Source: Paracidovorax anthurii (GTDB taxonomy: Bacteria > Pseudomonadota > Gammaproteobacteria > Burkholderiales > Burkholderiaceae_C). Taken from it: a stretch of 64,000 nucleotides of DNA. How positions within the stretch are numbered: the stretch's first letter is position 1; each line of letters starts with the position of its first letter. The position numbers and the translations under genes were made by a program. The stretch spans positions 31,700 to 95,699 of the forward strand of contig NZ_QLTA01000016.1 in the NCBI RefSeq assembly GCF_003269065.1, in the 5' to 3' direction. This document shows positions 17,514 to 27,325 of this stretch, one piece after another. The notes under the pieces were generated by a model. The model saw nothing but the letters and a program-made list of their open reading frames with translations, searched no databases and was not told the origin of the DNA.

Positions 17514-17579
17514 CCCTCCACACGTCCACCCCCGCTTCATTCCCATTCAGCCATTCACACCAAGAGAGAGGGCCACAAC

Positions 17580-18451
<872 letters not shown>

Positions 18452-18452
<1 letters not shown>

Positions 18453-19591
18453 TGGCTCCACCGGCGTCCCTCCCGGGTCCGTCGGTCCCTCACCCCATCG
18501 CGGAGCCCTCCATCTTGGGCCGCCCCCGCGTCTGCCTCAGCATGATCGTGAAGAACGAGGCACCGGTGATCACCCGGTGCCTCGCTTCGGTGCGCCCCTT
18601 CATCGACCACTGGGTCATCGTGGACACGGGCTCCGATGACGGCACGCAGCAGGTCATCCGCGACTTCATGCAGGGCGTGCCGGGCAGCCTCCATGAGCGG
18701 CCGTGGAAGAACTTCGCGCACAACCGCAACGAGGCGCTGGAGCTGGCGCGCCCGCAGGCGGACTACCTGCTCTTCATCGACGCGGACGAACAGCTGCGCA
18801 CGACCGAGGGCTTCGCATGGCCCGCGCTCGCGGCCGACGGCTACCTGTTCACCTGCCGCATGAACGACTGCGAGTACCAGCGCAACAGCATGGTGGCCAC
18901 GCGCGTGGACTGGCGGTGGGAGGGCGTGCTGCACGAATACCTCACCGCGCCCGCGCACGGCGGCTGGCAGGTGCTGCCGGGCCCGGCCATCGACGTTTCG
19001 CACGACGGCGCGCGGGGCCGCGATCCGCAGACCTACCTGCGCGACATCGCCGTGCTGGAAGAAGCCCTGCGCCAGGATCCCCACAACACGCGCTACGCGT
19101 TCTATCTGGCCCAGAGCCTGCGCGATGCCGGCCGGCTGGAGGCCTCGCGCAGCGCCTACCGCCACCGCGCCGCGATGGGTGGCTGGGACGAGGAATGCTG
19201 GTACTCCGCCTTCCAGGTGGCCGCGCTCACCGAGCGCCTGGACGCCCCGGCGCCGGAAGTGCGCGAGGCCTACCTGGCGGCCTACGCCCTGCGCCCCACC
19301 CGGGCGGAGTCGCTGTGCGAGCTGGCCCGCTACCACCGCCTGCGGTCGGAGTTCGCCCTGGCGCACCTCTATGCCCAGCAGGCCGCGCGCATTCCCCGGC
19401 CCGCCGACATCCTGTTCGTGGACGCCTCCGTGTACGAGTGGCGGGCCCTCGACGAGCTGACCGTGAGCGCCTTCTACGCCCACGCGCTGGAGCAGGGCCG
19501 CGAGGCCCTGCAGAGGCTGCTGAGCGAACGCCGCTTCCCGGCCAGCGAGGCCGCGCGCATCGAGGCCAACCGGCCGTTCTTCGGCCTGTGA
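18452..19591 (+). CDS. GT2-family glycosyltransferase with C-terminal helical repeats
   Basis: 379 residues. The GT-A domain has [33 protein letters not shown] and [10 protein letters not shown] (the DxD metal/nucleotide-sugar site near residues 109-112), then [13 protein letters not shown], which matches the SPBc2/TibC-like GT2 group. After residue 190 the sequence is helical and TPR-like ([26 protein letters not shown]). ATG overlaps the collagen-like gene's TGA by one base, implying translational coupling. The likely job is O-glycosylation of that collagen-like protein, which is inference from context. The sugar donor cannot be told. Confidence 0.88.
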
Positions 19592-19636
19592 CGCGCGCGG
19601 GCGGCGGATCGGCGCGGGGCGCCGGCGAAGGCCTGC

Positions 19637-19642
19637 GATACT
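19637..19642 (+). promoter_or_regulatory. Possible -10 hexamer close to the PLP-enzyme start
   Basis: GATACT lies 8 to 13 bases before the ATG at 19650. Only 4 of 6 match the consensus and no -35 is evident. Confidence 0.25.
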
Positions 19643-19649
19643 CGCCGGC

Positions 19650-20735
19650 ATGACCGCGCCCCTCCCTTCCCGCACGCCGTCGCCCGGCACCCGCTGGCTG
19701 CACAACGCCATCGCGCGCATCGAGGCCGACTACCAGCGCAGCGCCGACACGCACCTGATCCCGCTGAACCTTCCCGCGTACGCGGCGCACGGCATCGACC
19801 TCTACCTCAAGGACGAATCCACCCACCCCACCGGCAGCCTCAAGCACCGGCTCGCGCGCTCGCTGTTCCTCTACGCGCTGTGCAACGGCTGGGTGCACGA
19901 GGGCTCCACCATCGTCGAGTCCTCCAGCGGCTCCACCGCCGTGAGCGAGGCGTACTTCGCGCGGCTGCTGGGCCTGCCCTTCGTGGCCGTGATGCCGCGC
20001 AGCACGTCGGCGGAGAAGGTGGCGCTGATCGAGTTCCACGGGGGCCAGTGCCATTTCGTCGGCAGCGCGGCCCAGGTGTACGAAGCCGCGCGCGACATCG
20101 CCGCCGAGACGGGCGGCCACTACATGGACCAGTTCACCTACGCGGAGCGGGCCACCGACTGGCGGGGCAACAACAACATCGCCGAAAGCATGTTCACGCA
20201 GATGCGGCGCGAGCGCCACCCGGTGCCGCGCTGGATCGTGGTGGGCGCCGGCACGGGGGGCACCAGCGCCACCATCGGCCGCTACATCCGCTTCCAGCAG
20301 CACGCCACGCAGGTCTGCGTGGCCGACCCCGCCGGCTCGGTGTTCAGTGCCTACCACCGCACGGGCAACGCGACCCTCACGGCCTCGGGCTCGCGCATCG
20401 AGGGCATCGGCCGCCCGCGCGTGGAGCCCAGCTTCATCCGCACGCTGGTGGACCGCATGGAGGACGTGGCCGACGCGGAGTCGGTGTCCGCCATGCAGGT
20501 GCTGTCCGGGTTGCTGGGCCGGCGCGTGGGCCCGTCCACGGGCACCAATTTCGTGGCCATGCTGCGCCTGGCGCGCGAGATGCGCGAGCACGGCGCGCAG
20601 GGCTCCATCCTCTCGCTGCTGTGCGATTCGGGTGAGCGCTACCTGCCCACGTACTTCGACGAGGCCTGGGTCGCCGCCACCCTGGGCGACTGCGGCGCGG
20701 CCCGCGCCGGCATCCAGGCGCTCCTGGACGCCTGA
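19650..20735 (+). CDS. PLP-dependent cysteine synthase/desulfhydrase-like enzyme (Cds1 type)
   Basis: 361 residues of fold-type II PLP enzyme. [14 protein letters not shown] places the Schiff-base Lys at residue 65. [20 protein letters not shown] is the substrate loop, [14 protein letters not shown] the phosphate-binding glycine loop, and [14 protein letters not shown] the C-terminal Ser contacting the pyridine nitrogen. The overall pattern matches L-cysteine desulfhydrase Cds1-like proteins (cysteine to pyruvate, ammonia and sulfide) better than CysK or CysM. Cytosolic. It sits after the glycosyltransferase with a 58-base gap and is not obviously related to it. Confidence 0.85.
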   Translation: MTAPLPSRTPSPGTRWLHNAIARIEADYQRSADTHLIPLNLPAYAAHGIDLYLKDESTHPTGSLKHRLARSLFLYALCNGWVHEGSTIVESSSGSTAVSEAYFARLLGLPFVAVMPRSTSAEKVALIEFHGGQCHFVGSAAQVYEAARDIAAETGGHYMDQFTYAERATDWRGNNNIAESMFTQMRRERHPVPRWIVVGAGTGGTSATIGRYIRFQQHATQVCVADPAGSVFSAYHRTGNATLTASGSRIEGIGRPRVEPSFIRTLVDRMEDVADAESVSAMQVLSGLLGRRVGPSTGTNFVAMLRLAREMREHGAQGSILSLLCDSGERYLPTYFDEAWVAATLGDCGAARAGIQALLDA

Positions 20736-20767
20736 CGCACGCCCGGCCGCCCTCCGGCACCGCCGCC

Positions 20768-21892
20768 ATGCCCCCGCTGCCGCCACACGCGACGCGCCGC
20801 GCCTGGCTGGCCGCCGCGATGGCGACCTGCGGCCTGCCGGCGGCGGCGCTGCCCGCACGCACCCTCGCCTTTCCGCGCGACCACGGCAGCCATCCGGAAC
20901 TGCGCACCGAGTGGTGGTACCTCACCGGCCATGCGCAGGCCGGCGGGCAGGACTGGGGCTTCCAGATCACCTTCTTCCGCGCACGGGTGGACGAGGCGCG
21001 GTCGCTGCGCTCGGCCTTCGCCGCCCGGCAGCTGATCTTCGCGCACGCGGCGCTCACCGATGTGCGCGGCCGCAGGCTCCACCACGACCAGCGCATCGCG
21101 CGCGAAGGCTTCGGCGTGGCCGGCGCGGCGCAGGCCGACACCGCCGTACACATCGGCGACTGGTCCCTCACGCGCACGGACACCGGCCCCGGCGGCGGCC
21201 ACAGCCGCTACACCGCCCGCATCCCCGCGGACGGTTTCGTGCTGGACCTGCAATTCGACAGCACGCAGCCGCCGATCCTGCAGGGCCGGGACGGCCTCTC
21301 GCGCAAGGGGCCGCAGCCCGAGCAGGCGAGCTACTACTACAGCCAGCCCCAACTCACGGTGCGCGGCGGCATCGCGCTGCGGGAGCGCCGCTTCGCGATC
21401 CCGGCGGCCGGCGACGGCCCGGCCGCGCGGCCCGCCCGCGCCTGGCTGGACCACGAGTGGAGCGAGGCCCTGATGCACCCCGAGGCCGTGGGCTGGGACT
21501 GGATCGGCATGAACCTGGAGGGCGGCGGCGCGCTCACGGCCTTCCGGCTGCGCCGCGGCGACGGCACGGCCCTGTGGGCGGGCGGCTCGTTCCGCGCGGA
21601 AGGGGGTGCTCCGCTGCAGGGGTTCGGCGATGCGAGCTCGGTGGCATTCACGCCCGCGCGGCACTGGACCAGCCCGCGCACCGGTGCCCGCTATCCCGTG
21701 GCCTGGCGCATCGAGACGCCCGCTGGGCGCTTCGAGGTCGAGGCCCTGGTCGATGACCAGGAGCTGGACAGCAGCGGCTCCACAGGCGCCGTCTACTGGG
21801 AAGGCCTGAGCGCCCTGCGCGATGCCGCCGGCCGGGAGGTGGGGCGTGGCTACCTCGAACTTACGGGCTACGCGGGCGCGCTGCGCCTGTGA
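20768..21892 (+). CDS. AttH/CrtC-like secreted lipocalin-fold protein
   Basis: 374 residues. ATRRAWLAAAMATCGLPAAALPA suggests a Tat or Sec signal. The mature part has HPELRTEWWYLTGHAQ, GFQITFFRAR, ASYYYSQPQL and LDHEWSEALMHPEAVGWDWIGMNL, hallmarks of the carotenoid 1,2-hydratase (CrtC)/AttH family of two-lobed lipocalin-like proteins. Homologues usually follow an ATPase-FtsX permease pair in one operon (AttEFGH-like) and probably act in the periplasm on hydrophobic cargo. The cognate transporter here is likely 13244-16601, separated by four unrelated genes. Carotenoid hydration is unlikely, as no carotenoid genes are visible. Confidence 0.85.
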   Translation: MPPLPPHATRRAWLAAAMATCGLPAAALPARTLAFPRDHGSHPELRTEWWYLTGHAQAGGQDWGFQITFFRARVDEARSLRSAFAARQLIFAHAALTDVRGRRLHHDQRIAREGFGVAGAAQADTAVHIGDWSLTRTDTGPGGGHSRYTARIPADGFVLDLQFDSTQPPILQGRDGLSRKGPQPEQASYYYSQPQLTVRGGIALRERRFAIPAAGDGPAARPARAWLDHEWSEALMHPEAVGWDWIGMNLEGGGALTAFRLRRGDGTALWAGGSFRAEGGAPLQGFGDASSVAFTPARHWTSPRTGARYPVAWRIETPAGRFEVEALVDDQELDSSGSTGAVYWEGLSALRDAAGREVGRGYLELTGYAGALRL

Positions 21893-22022
21893 TGCCGCAC
21901 GCGGCAGGCTTTTGAACGGTCAGAGACTTGTCAGTCGATGGCCGTGGAGCATGCCCCGAGACACAAAGAACCCAAGGGGAGTTCGATCCGTTCGCGGCAC
22001 CTGGACAGGCCGAGCCCCTCCC

Positions 22023-22131
22023 CTCCGAAGGCCGCGGAGCAGGCCACGCCAGCAGACGCCGCGGAACGGGCTCCGCCCGGCCGCCAGCGTCGTCCCCCTG
22101 GGGGGATGGCGCCGCAGGCGACTCAGGGGGG
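22023..22131 (+). repeat. ~110-bp dispersed repeat, copy B
   Basis: Lies between the AttH-like gene and the livM stop codon (22134-22136). It aligns with the reverse complement of 10066-10176 and, less fully, with 31406-31526. Its GTCGTCCCCCTGGGGGGAT core can form a hairpin. Confidence 0.75.
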
Positions 22132-22133
22132 AT

Positions 22134-23108
22134 TCACTTCCGGATTCTTGCGATGATCTCGCCCATGATCCCGCGGCGGAACGCCAGCACGCACACGACG
22201 AAGATCAGGCCCGTGACGATGGTCACCGACTCGCCCAGCGTGCGGAACCATTCCACGCCCGTGAGCGCGGCCAGCAGGTTGCCGAACTCGCCGATCTTGT
22301 TCTCCAGCAGTACCACCACGGCCGAGCCCGCCAGCGGCCCCGAGAGCGTGCCCAGGCCGCCCACCAGCGTCATCAGGATCACCTGGCCCGAGGCCGTCCA
22401 GTGCACGTCCGAGAGCGTGGCGAAGCCCAGCACCAGGGTCTTGAGCGCGCCCGCCAGCCCCGCGAGGGCCGCCGAGATCACGAAGGCCAGCAGCTTGAAG
22501 CGCTGCGTGTCGTAGCCCAGGGACACCGCGCGCGGCTCGTTCTCCTTGATGCCCTTGAGCACCTGCCCGAAGGGCGAATGGATGGTGCGCACGATGAGCA
22601 GGAACGCGGCCACGACGACGGCCAGGGTCACGTAATACATCACGAGGTCGCTGGAGAGGTCCAGCACGCCGAAGAGCTTGCCGCGCGGCACGCCCTGCAG
22701 CCCGTCCTCGCCGCCGGTGAATGGCGCCTGCAGGCAGGCAAAGAACAGCATCTGCGCGAGCGCCAGCGTGATCATCGAGAAATAGATGCCCTGGCGGCGG
22801 ATGGCGAGCCAGCCGAATAGCAGCCCCAGCAGCGCGCCGCCGGCCGTGCCCAGCAGCAGGCCCACCTCGGGCGTGAGCCCCCACACCTTGATCGCGTGGC
22901 CGGTGACGTAGGCCGCGCCCCCCAGGAAGGCCGCGTGCCCGAAGGACAGCAGCCCGGTGTAGCCCAGCAGCAGGTTGAAGGCCGAGGCGAAGAGCGCGAA
23001 GCACAGCAGCTTCATCACGAAGACGGGATACGCGCCGAGGAACGGCGCGGCCAGCAGGCCCAGAAGCAGGAGGCCGTAGCCGGCGGTGGCAAGGGTTTTG
23101 TGGCGCAT
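22134..23108 (-). CDS. livM: Branched-chain amino acid ABC transporter permease LivM
   Basis: 324 residues with about ten hydrophobic segments. The LivM pattern includes FNLLLGYTGLLSFGHAAFLGGAAYV near residue 45, FGWLAIRRQGIYFSMITLALAQM, ALKGIKENEPRAVSLGYDT (the cytoplasmic coupling loop contacting the ATPase) and VGGLGTLSGPLAGSAVVV near the end. It forms the inner-membrane pore with LivH. It is the last gene of the minus-strand operon livG-livF-SBP-SBP-livH-livM, 16 bases after livH. Confidence 0.93.
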   Translation of the reverse strand: MRHKTLATAGYGLLLLGLLAAPFLGAYPVFVMKLLCFALFASAFNLLLGYTGLLSFGHAAFLGGAAYVTGHAIKVWGLTPEVGLLLGTAGGALLGLLFGWLAIRRQGIYFSMITLALAQMLFFACLQAPFTGGEDGLQGVPRGKLFGVLDLSSDLVMYYVTLAVVVAAFLLIVRTIHSPFGQVLKGIKENEPRAVSLGYDTQRFKLLAFVISAALAGLAGALKTLVLGFATLSDVHWTASGQVILMTLVGGLGTLSGPLAGSAVVVLLENKIGEFGNLLAALTGVEWFRTLGESVTIVTGLIFVVCVLAFRRGIMGEIIARIRK

Positions 23109-23124
23109 GCGTGCGGCCCTTTTC

Positions 23125-24009
23125 CTATCGTTCCTTGCCGAACAGGCCGGCGGGGCGGATCAGCAGCACGATCACCATGATGACGAACACCACGGTGGAC
23201 GAGGCCTCGGGATAGAACACCTTCGTGAAGCCCTCGACGATGCCCAGCCCCAGCCCCGTGAGGATGGAGCCCATGATGGAGCCCATGCCGCCGATCACCA
23301 CCACCGCGAACACCACGATGATGAGGTTCTGCCCCATGAGCGGCGTGACCTGGTACACGGGCGCGGCCAGCACGCCCGCGAAGGCCGCGAGCGCCGCGCC
23401 GAAGGCATAGGTGAGCGTGATCATCACCGGCACGTTGATGCCGAAGGCCTCCACCAGCCGCGGGTTCTCGGTGCCCGCGCGCAGGTAGGCGCCGAGCTTG
23501 GTCTTCTCGATGACGTACCAGGTGCTCACGCACACCACGATGGAGGCCACCACCACCCAGGCGCGGTAGTTGGGCAGGATCATGAAGCCCAGGTTGGTCG
23601 CGCCCTCCAGCAGCTCGGGCGTGTCGTAGCCCAGCCCCGAGACGCCGTAGATGGAGCGGAACACCCCCTCGATGAGCAGCGTGAGCCCGAGCGTGAGCAG
23701 CAGGCCGTAGAGGTGGTCGAGCTTGTAGATCCAGCGCAGCAGCAGCCGCTCGATGGCCACGCCGAAGAGCCCGACCACGAGCGGCGCCGCGACGAGCATC
23801 ACCCAGTAGTTGATGCCGAAGTACGAGCCCGCCATCCACGTCAGCAGCGCCCCCAGCATGAACAGCGCGCCATGCGCGAAGTTGATGACGTTGAGCAGGC
23901 CGAAGATCACCGCCAGCCCCAGGCTGAGGATGGCGTAGAACGAGCCGTTGACCAGCCCCAGCAGGAGCTGGCTCAGCAGGGCCGGCAGGGAGACACCGAA
24001 GAGTTCCAT
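23125..24009 (-). CDS. livH: Branched-chain amino acid ABC transporter permease LivH
   Basis: 294 residues. LLLGLVNGSFYAILSLGLAVIFG and LLNVINFAHGALFMLGALLTWM at the N-terminus are the LivH signature, followed by GLLLTLGLTLLIEGV, the coupling loop TKLGAYLRAGTENPRLVEAFGIN and VVIGGMGSIMGSILTGLGLG. Inner-membrane permease partner of LivM. Follows the second substrate-binding protein gene by about 50 bases. Confidence 0.93.
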   Translation of the reverse strand: MELFGVSLPALLSQLLLGLVNGSFYAILSLGLAVIFGLLNVINFAHGALFMLGALLTWMAGSYFGINYWVMLVAAPLVVGLFGVAIERLLLRWIYKLDHLYGLLLTLGLTLLIEGVFRSIYGVSGLGYDTPELLEGATNLGFMILPNYRAWVVVASIVVCVSTWYVIEKTKLGAYLRAGTENPRLVEAFGINVPVMITLTYAFGAALAAFAGVLAAPVYQVTPLMGQNLIIVVFAVVVIGGMGSIMGSILTGLGLGIVEGFTKVFYPEASSTVVFVIMVIVLLIRPAGLFGKER

Positions 24010-24057
24010 GGGGAGGCGGCGTGGATGTCGGGGTGGGGAAGGCTCAGGCGGCCCGGA

Positions 24058-25260
24058 TCACTTCCAGAGCGCGCACTTGCTCTCGGCCTTGGTGGCGAAC
24101 ACCTGGTCGCCTGGCAGCTTCTTCACGAGCTTGTAGTAGTCCCACGCGCCCTTCGATTCGGAGGGGGCCTTGACCTGCATGAGGTACATGTCGTGCACGT
24201 AGCGGCCATCGGCGCGCAGCGTGCCGCTGCTGAAGAAATCGTCCATCTTCATGCCGCGCCAGGTCTCCATCACCTTGTCGGCGTCGGTGGTCTTGGCGGC
24301 CTCCACGGCCTTGAGGTAGTTCATGGTGGCGGAGTAGTCGGCGGCCTGGATCTCGGTGGGGCGGCGCTTGGTCTTTTCCATGAAGCGGTCGGCGAACTTG
24401 CGCGTTTCGTCGTTCAGGTCCCAGTACCAGCTCGTGGTGAACTGCAGGCCCTCGGTGGTCTTCAGGCCCAGGCTGTGGATGTCGCTGAAGAAGATGAGCA
24501 GGCCGGCGAGCTTCATGTTCTTGCCGATGTCGAACTCCTTGGCGGCCTTGATGGCGTTGATCGTGTCGCCGCCCGCGTTCGCGAGGCCCAGGATCTGCGC
24601 CTTGGAGTTCTGCGCCTGCAGCAGGAACGAGGAGAAGTCCGACGCATTGAGCGGATGACGCACCGCGCCCACCACCGTGCCGCCCTTGGCCTTGACCACC
24701 GCGCTGGTGTCGGCCTCCAGCGCATGGCCGAAGGCATAGTCGGCCGTCAGGAAAAACCAGCTCTTGCCGCCGCCGTCCACCACCGCCGCGCCCGTGCCCT
24801 TGGCCAGCGCCACGGTGTCGTAGGCATAGTGCACCGTGTAGGGGCTGCACTGCTCGTTGGTCAGGGCCGAGGTCGCCGCGCCGTTGTTGATGAACACGCG
24901 CTTCTTCTCCTGCGCCACCTTGGCCATGGCCAGTGCCGTGCCCGAGTTGGTGCCGCCGAACACCATCGTCAGGCCCTGGGTGTCGATCCATTCGCGCGCC
25001 TTCGAGGCCGCGATGTCGGCCTTGTTCTGGTGGTCGGCCGTCAGCAGCTCGATGGGCATGCCCAGCACCTTGCCGCCGAAATCGTCGATCGCCATCTGGA
25101 TCGCCACCGCGCCGTTCTTGCCCTCCACGTCGGCATAGAGGCTCGACATGTCGGTGACGAAGCCGATCTTCACCTTGCCGTCCTGCGCCTGCGCGGCCGC
25201 CGAGGCGCAGAGCCCCGCCGTGCCCAGAACGAGCGCCAGCGCCTTGAATGCATGTGCCAT
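24058..25260 (-). CDS. Branched-chain amino acid-type ABC substrate-binding protein (paralogue 1)
   Basis: 400 residues. The signal peptide MAHAFKALALVLGTAGLCAS is cleaved near AQAQD. The mature protein is a Periplasmic-binding-6 (LivJ-like) protein: GKVKIGFVTDMSSLYADVEGK, ADHQNKADIAASKAREWID, GGTNSGTALAMAK and the C-terminal CALWK. It delivers amino acids or other small organic acids to LivHM. It is a close tandem duplicate of the upstream gene at 25321-26532. AGGAGA precedes the ATG at 25260. The Cys pair (EQCSPY and KCALWK) is conserved in both copies. Confidence 0.92.
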   Translation of the reverse strand: MAHAFKALALVLGTAGLCASAAAQAQDGKVKIGFVTDMSSLYADVEGKNGAVAIQMAIDDFGGKVLGMPIELLTADHQNKADIAASKAREWIDTQGLTMVFGGTNSGTALAMAKVAQEKKRVFINNGAATSALTNEQCSPYTVHYAYDTVALAKGTGAAVVDGGGKSWFFLTADYAFGHALEADTSAVVKAKGGTVVGAVRHPLNASDFSSFLLQAQNSKAQILGLANAGGDTINAIKAAKEFDIGKNMKLAGLLIFFSDIHSLGLKTTEGLQFTTSWYWDLNDETRKFADRFMEKTKRRPTEIQAADYSATMNYLKAVEAAKTTDADKVMETWRGMKMDDFFSSGTLRADGRYVHDMYLMQVKAPSESKGAWDYYKLVKKLPGDQVFATKAESKCALWK

Positions 25261-25320
25261 GGTCTTGTCTCCTGTGTGTTGTTGTCGGTCCATCGCGCGG
25301 CCGCGCGGCTCAGCGCGCGC

Positions 25321-26532
25321 TCACTTCCAGAGCGCGCATTTGCTCTCGGTCTTGGTCGTCCACACCTGGTCCGCAGGCAACTTGGCGACGACCTTGTAAT
25401 AGTCCCACGGCTCCTTGGACTCCGCGGGGGCCTTCACCTGCATGAGGTACATGTCGTGCGCGAAACGGCCGTCCGGGCGGATGCTGCCCTTGGCGTAGAA
25501 GTCGTCGATGGGCGTGGACTTGAGCTTTTCCATCACCTTGTCGGCATCGGTGCTCTTGGCGGCCTCCACGGCCTTGAGGTAGTTCATGGTGGCCGAGTAG
25601 TCGGCCGCCTGGATGTCGGTGGGCATGCGCTTGGTCTTGGCGAAGAACTTGCGGCCGAAGGCGCGCGTCTTGTCGTCGAGGTTCCAGTCCCAGCTCGTGG
25701 TGAGCAGCAGGCCTTCGGTGTTCTTCAGGCCCAGGCTGTGGATGTCGGTCAGGAACACCAGCAGGCCGGCCATCTTCATGCTCTTGTTGATGCCGAACTC
25801 GCGCGCCGCCTTGATGGCGTTGATGGTGTCGCCGCCCGCGTTCGCGAGGCCCAGGATCTGCGCCTTGGAGTTCTGCGCCTGCAGCAGGAACGAGGAGAAA
25901 TCGGACGCGTTGAGCGGGTGCTTCACGCTGCCCAGCACCCGACCGCCCTTTTCCTTCACCACCTTGGCCGTGTCGGCCTCCAGCGCCGCGCCGAAGGCGT
26001 AGTCGGCCGTGAGGAAGAACCAGTCCTTGCCGCCCTGCTGCACCACGGCGCCGCCCGTGCCCTTGGCCAGCGCCACGGTGTCGTAGGCGTAGTGCACCGT
26101 GTAGGGGCTGCACTGCTCGTTGGTGAGCGCCGAGGTGCCCGCGCCGTTCACGATGAAGACGCGCTTCTTCTCCTGCGCCACCTTCGCCATCGCGAGGCCC
26201 GTGCCCGAATTGGTGCCGCCGAAGAGCATCGTCAGCCCCTGCGTGTCGATCCACTCGCGCGCCTTCGAGGCCGCGATGTCGGCCTTGTTCTGGTGGTCGG
26301 CCGTGACCAGCTCGATGGGCATGCCCAGCACCTTGCCGCCGAAGTCGTCGATCGCCATCTGGATCGCCACCGCGCCGTTCTTGCCCTCCACGTCGGCGTA
26401 CAGGCTCGACATGTCGGTGATGAAGCCGATCTTCACCTTGCCGTCCTGCGCCTGCACGGCCGCCGATGCGCAGAGCCCAGCCACGCCGAGGGCGAGCGCG
26501 AGGGTCTTCAGGGTTGCCATCCGTTGCTTCAT
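25321..26532 (-). CDS. Branched-chain amino acid-type ABC substrate-binding protein (paralogue 2)
   Basis: 403 residues. The signal peptide MKQRMATLKTLALALGVAGL ends near AVQAQD. Long stretches are identical to the following paralogue (for example ADHQNKADIAASKAREWID and LANAGGDTINAIKAA). Differences cluster at NNGAAT versus VNGAGT, AVVDGGGKSW versus AVVQQGGKDW, and in the C-terminal lobe near residues 255-350. That suggests the two copies differ in ligand range or expression. AGGAGACGACGAC precedes the ATG at 26532. Lies between livF and paralogue 1 in the operon. Confidence 0.92.
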   Translation of the reverse strand: MKQRMATLKTLALALGVAGLCASAAVQAQDGKVKIGFITDMSSLYADVEGKNGAVAIQMAIDDFGGKVLGMPIELVTADHQNKADIAASKAREWIDTQGLTMLFGGTNSGTGLAMAKVAQEKKRVFIVNGAGTSALTNEQCSPYTVHYAYDTVALAKGTGGAVVQQGGKDWFFLTADYAFGAALEADTAKVVKEKGGRVLGSVKHPLNASDFSSFLLQAQNSKAQILGLANAGGDTINAIKAAREFGINKSMKMAGLLVFLTDIHSLGLKNTEGLLLTTSWDWNLDDKTRAFGRKFFAKTKRMPTDIQAADYSATMNYLKAVEAAKSTDADKVMEKLKSTPIDDFYAKGSIRPDGRFAHDMYLMQVKAPAESKEPWDYYKVVAKLPADQVWTTKTESKCALWK

Positions 26533-26614
26533 GTCGTCGTCTCCTGGGCTGAGGGTCGGGGGGATAAACAGGGCAGGCGCATGGCCGGCCGCGGGCGGAG
26601 GCCCGGCAGGCGGC

Positions 26615-27325
26615 TCATACGCCCAGCAGCTCGTTGAGCACGGGCATCTTGGCATCGAGCTCCGCGGCGCCGAAGCGCTCCACGATGCGCCCGTGCTCCA
26701 TCACGTAGAAGCGGTCGGCCAGCGGCGCGGCGAAGCGGAAGTTCTGCTCCACCATCACCACCGTGTAGCCCTTCTGGCGCAGCGTGGCGATCATGCGCGC
26801 GAGGGCCTGCACGATGACGGGCGCAAGCCCTTCCGAAATCTCGTCGAGCAGCAGCAGTTGCGCGCCCGTGCGCAGGATGCGCGCCACGGCCAGCATCTGC
26901 TGCTCGCCGCCCGACAGGCGCGTGCCCTGGCTGTGGCGGCGCTCCGCGAGGTTGGGGAACATCGCGTAGATCTCCTCCACCGGCATGCCGGCGCGACCGG
27001 TCTTGAGCACGGGCGGCAGCAGCAGGTTCTCCTCGCACGAGAGGCTGGAGAAGATGCCGCGCTCCTCGGGGCAGTAGCCCACGCCCAGGTGCGCGATGCG
27101 GTGCGTGGGCATCTGGATGGTTTCCTGCCCGTCGATCTTCACCGAGCCCTTGCGCGCGCCGGTCAGGCCCATCACCGCGCGCAGCGTGGAGGTGCGCCCC
27201 GCGCCGTTGCGGCCCAGCAGCGTCACCACCTCGCCGGGCTGCACGACCATGTCCACGCCGTGCAGCACGTGCGATTCGCCGTACCAGGCCTCCAGGCCGC
27301 GGATCTCCAGAGCGGGTGCGGCCAT
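26615..27325 (-). CDS. livF: Branched-chain amino acid ABC transporter ATPase LivF, with Arg in Walker A
   Basis: 236 residues. The signature LSGGEQQMLAVARIL, Walker B LLLLDEISEGLAP and H-loop MVEQNF fit LivF. Walker A reads GRNGAGRTST, with Arg where nearly all ABC ATPases have the phosphate-binding Lys. I confirmed the CGC codon on the minus strand. From memory, Arg may occur in some burkholderialean LivF proteins, so this may be lineage-typical instead of a lesion. ATG overlaps the livG TGA by one base. Confidence 0.92.
   Translation of the reverse strand: MAAPALEIRGLEAWYGESHVLHGVDMVVQPGEVVTLLGRNGAGRTSTLRAVMGLTGARKGSVKIDGQETIQMPTHRIAHLGVGYCPEERGIFSSLSCEENLLLPPVLKTGRAGMPVEEIYAMFPNLAERRHSQGTRLSGGEQQMLAVARILRTGAQLLLLDEISEGLAPVIVQALARMIATLRQKGYTVVMVEQNFRFAAPLADRFYVMEHGRIVERFGAAELDAKMPVLNELLGV

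Noticed and set aside
23086..26637. Very long open frame (about 1180 codons) antisense to the liv operon
   Set aside because: The translation is His/Gln/Arg/Ala-rich low complexity with no motifs, and it mirrors the codon bias of two near-identical binding-protein genes. It is a shadow frame.
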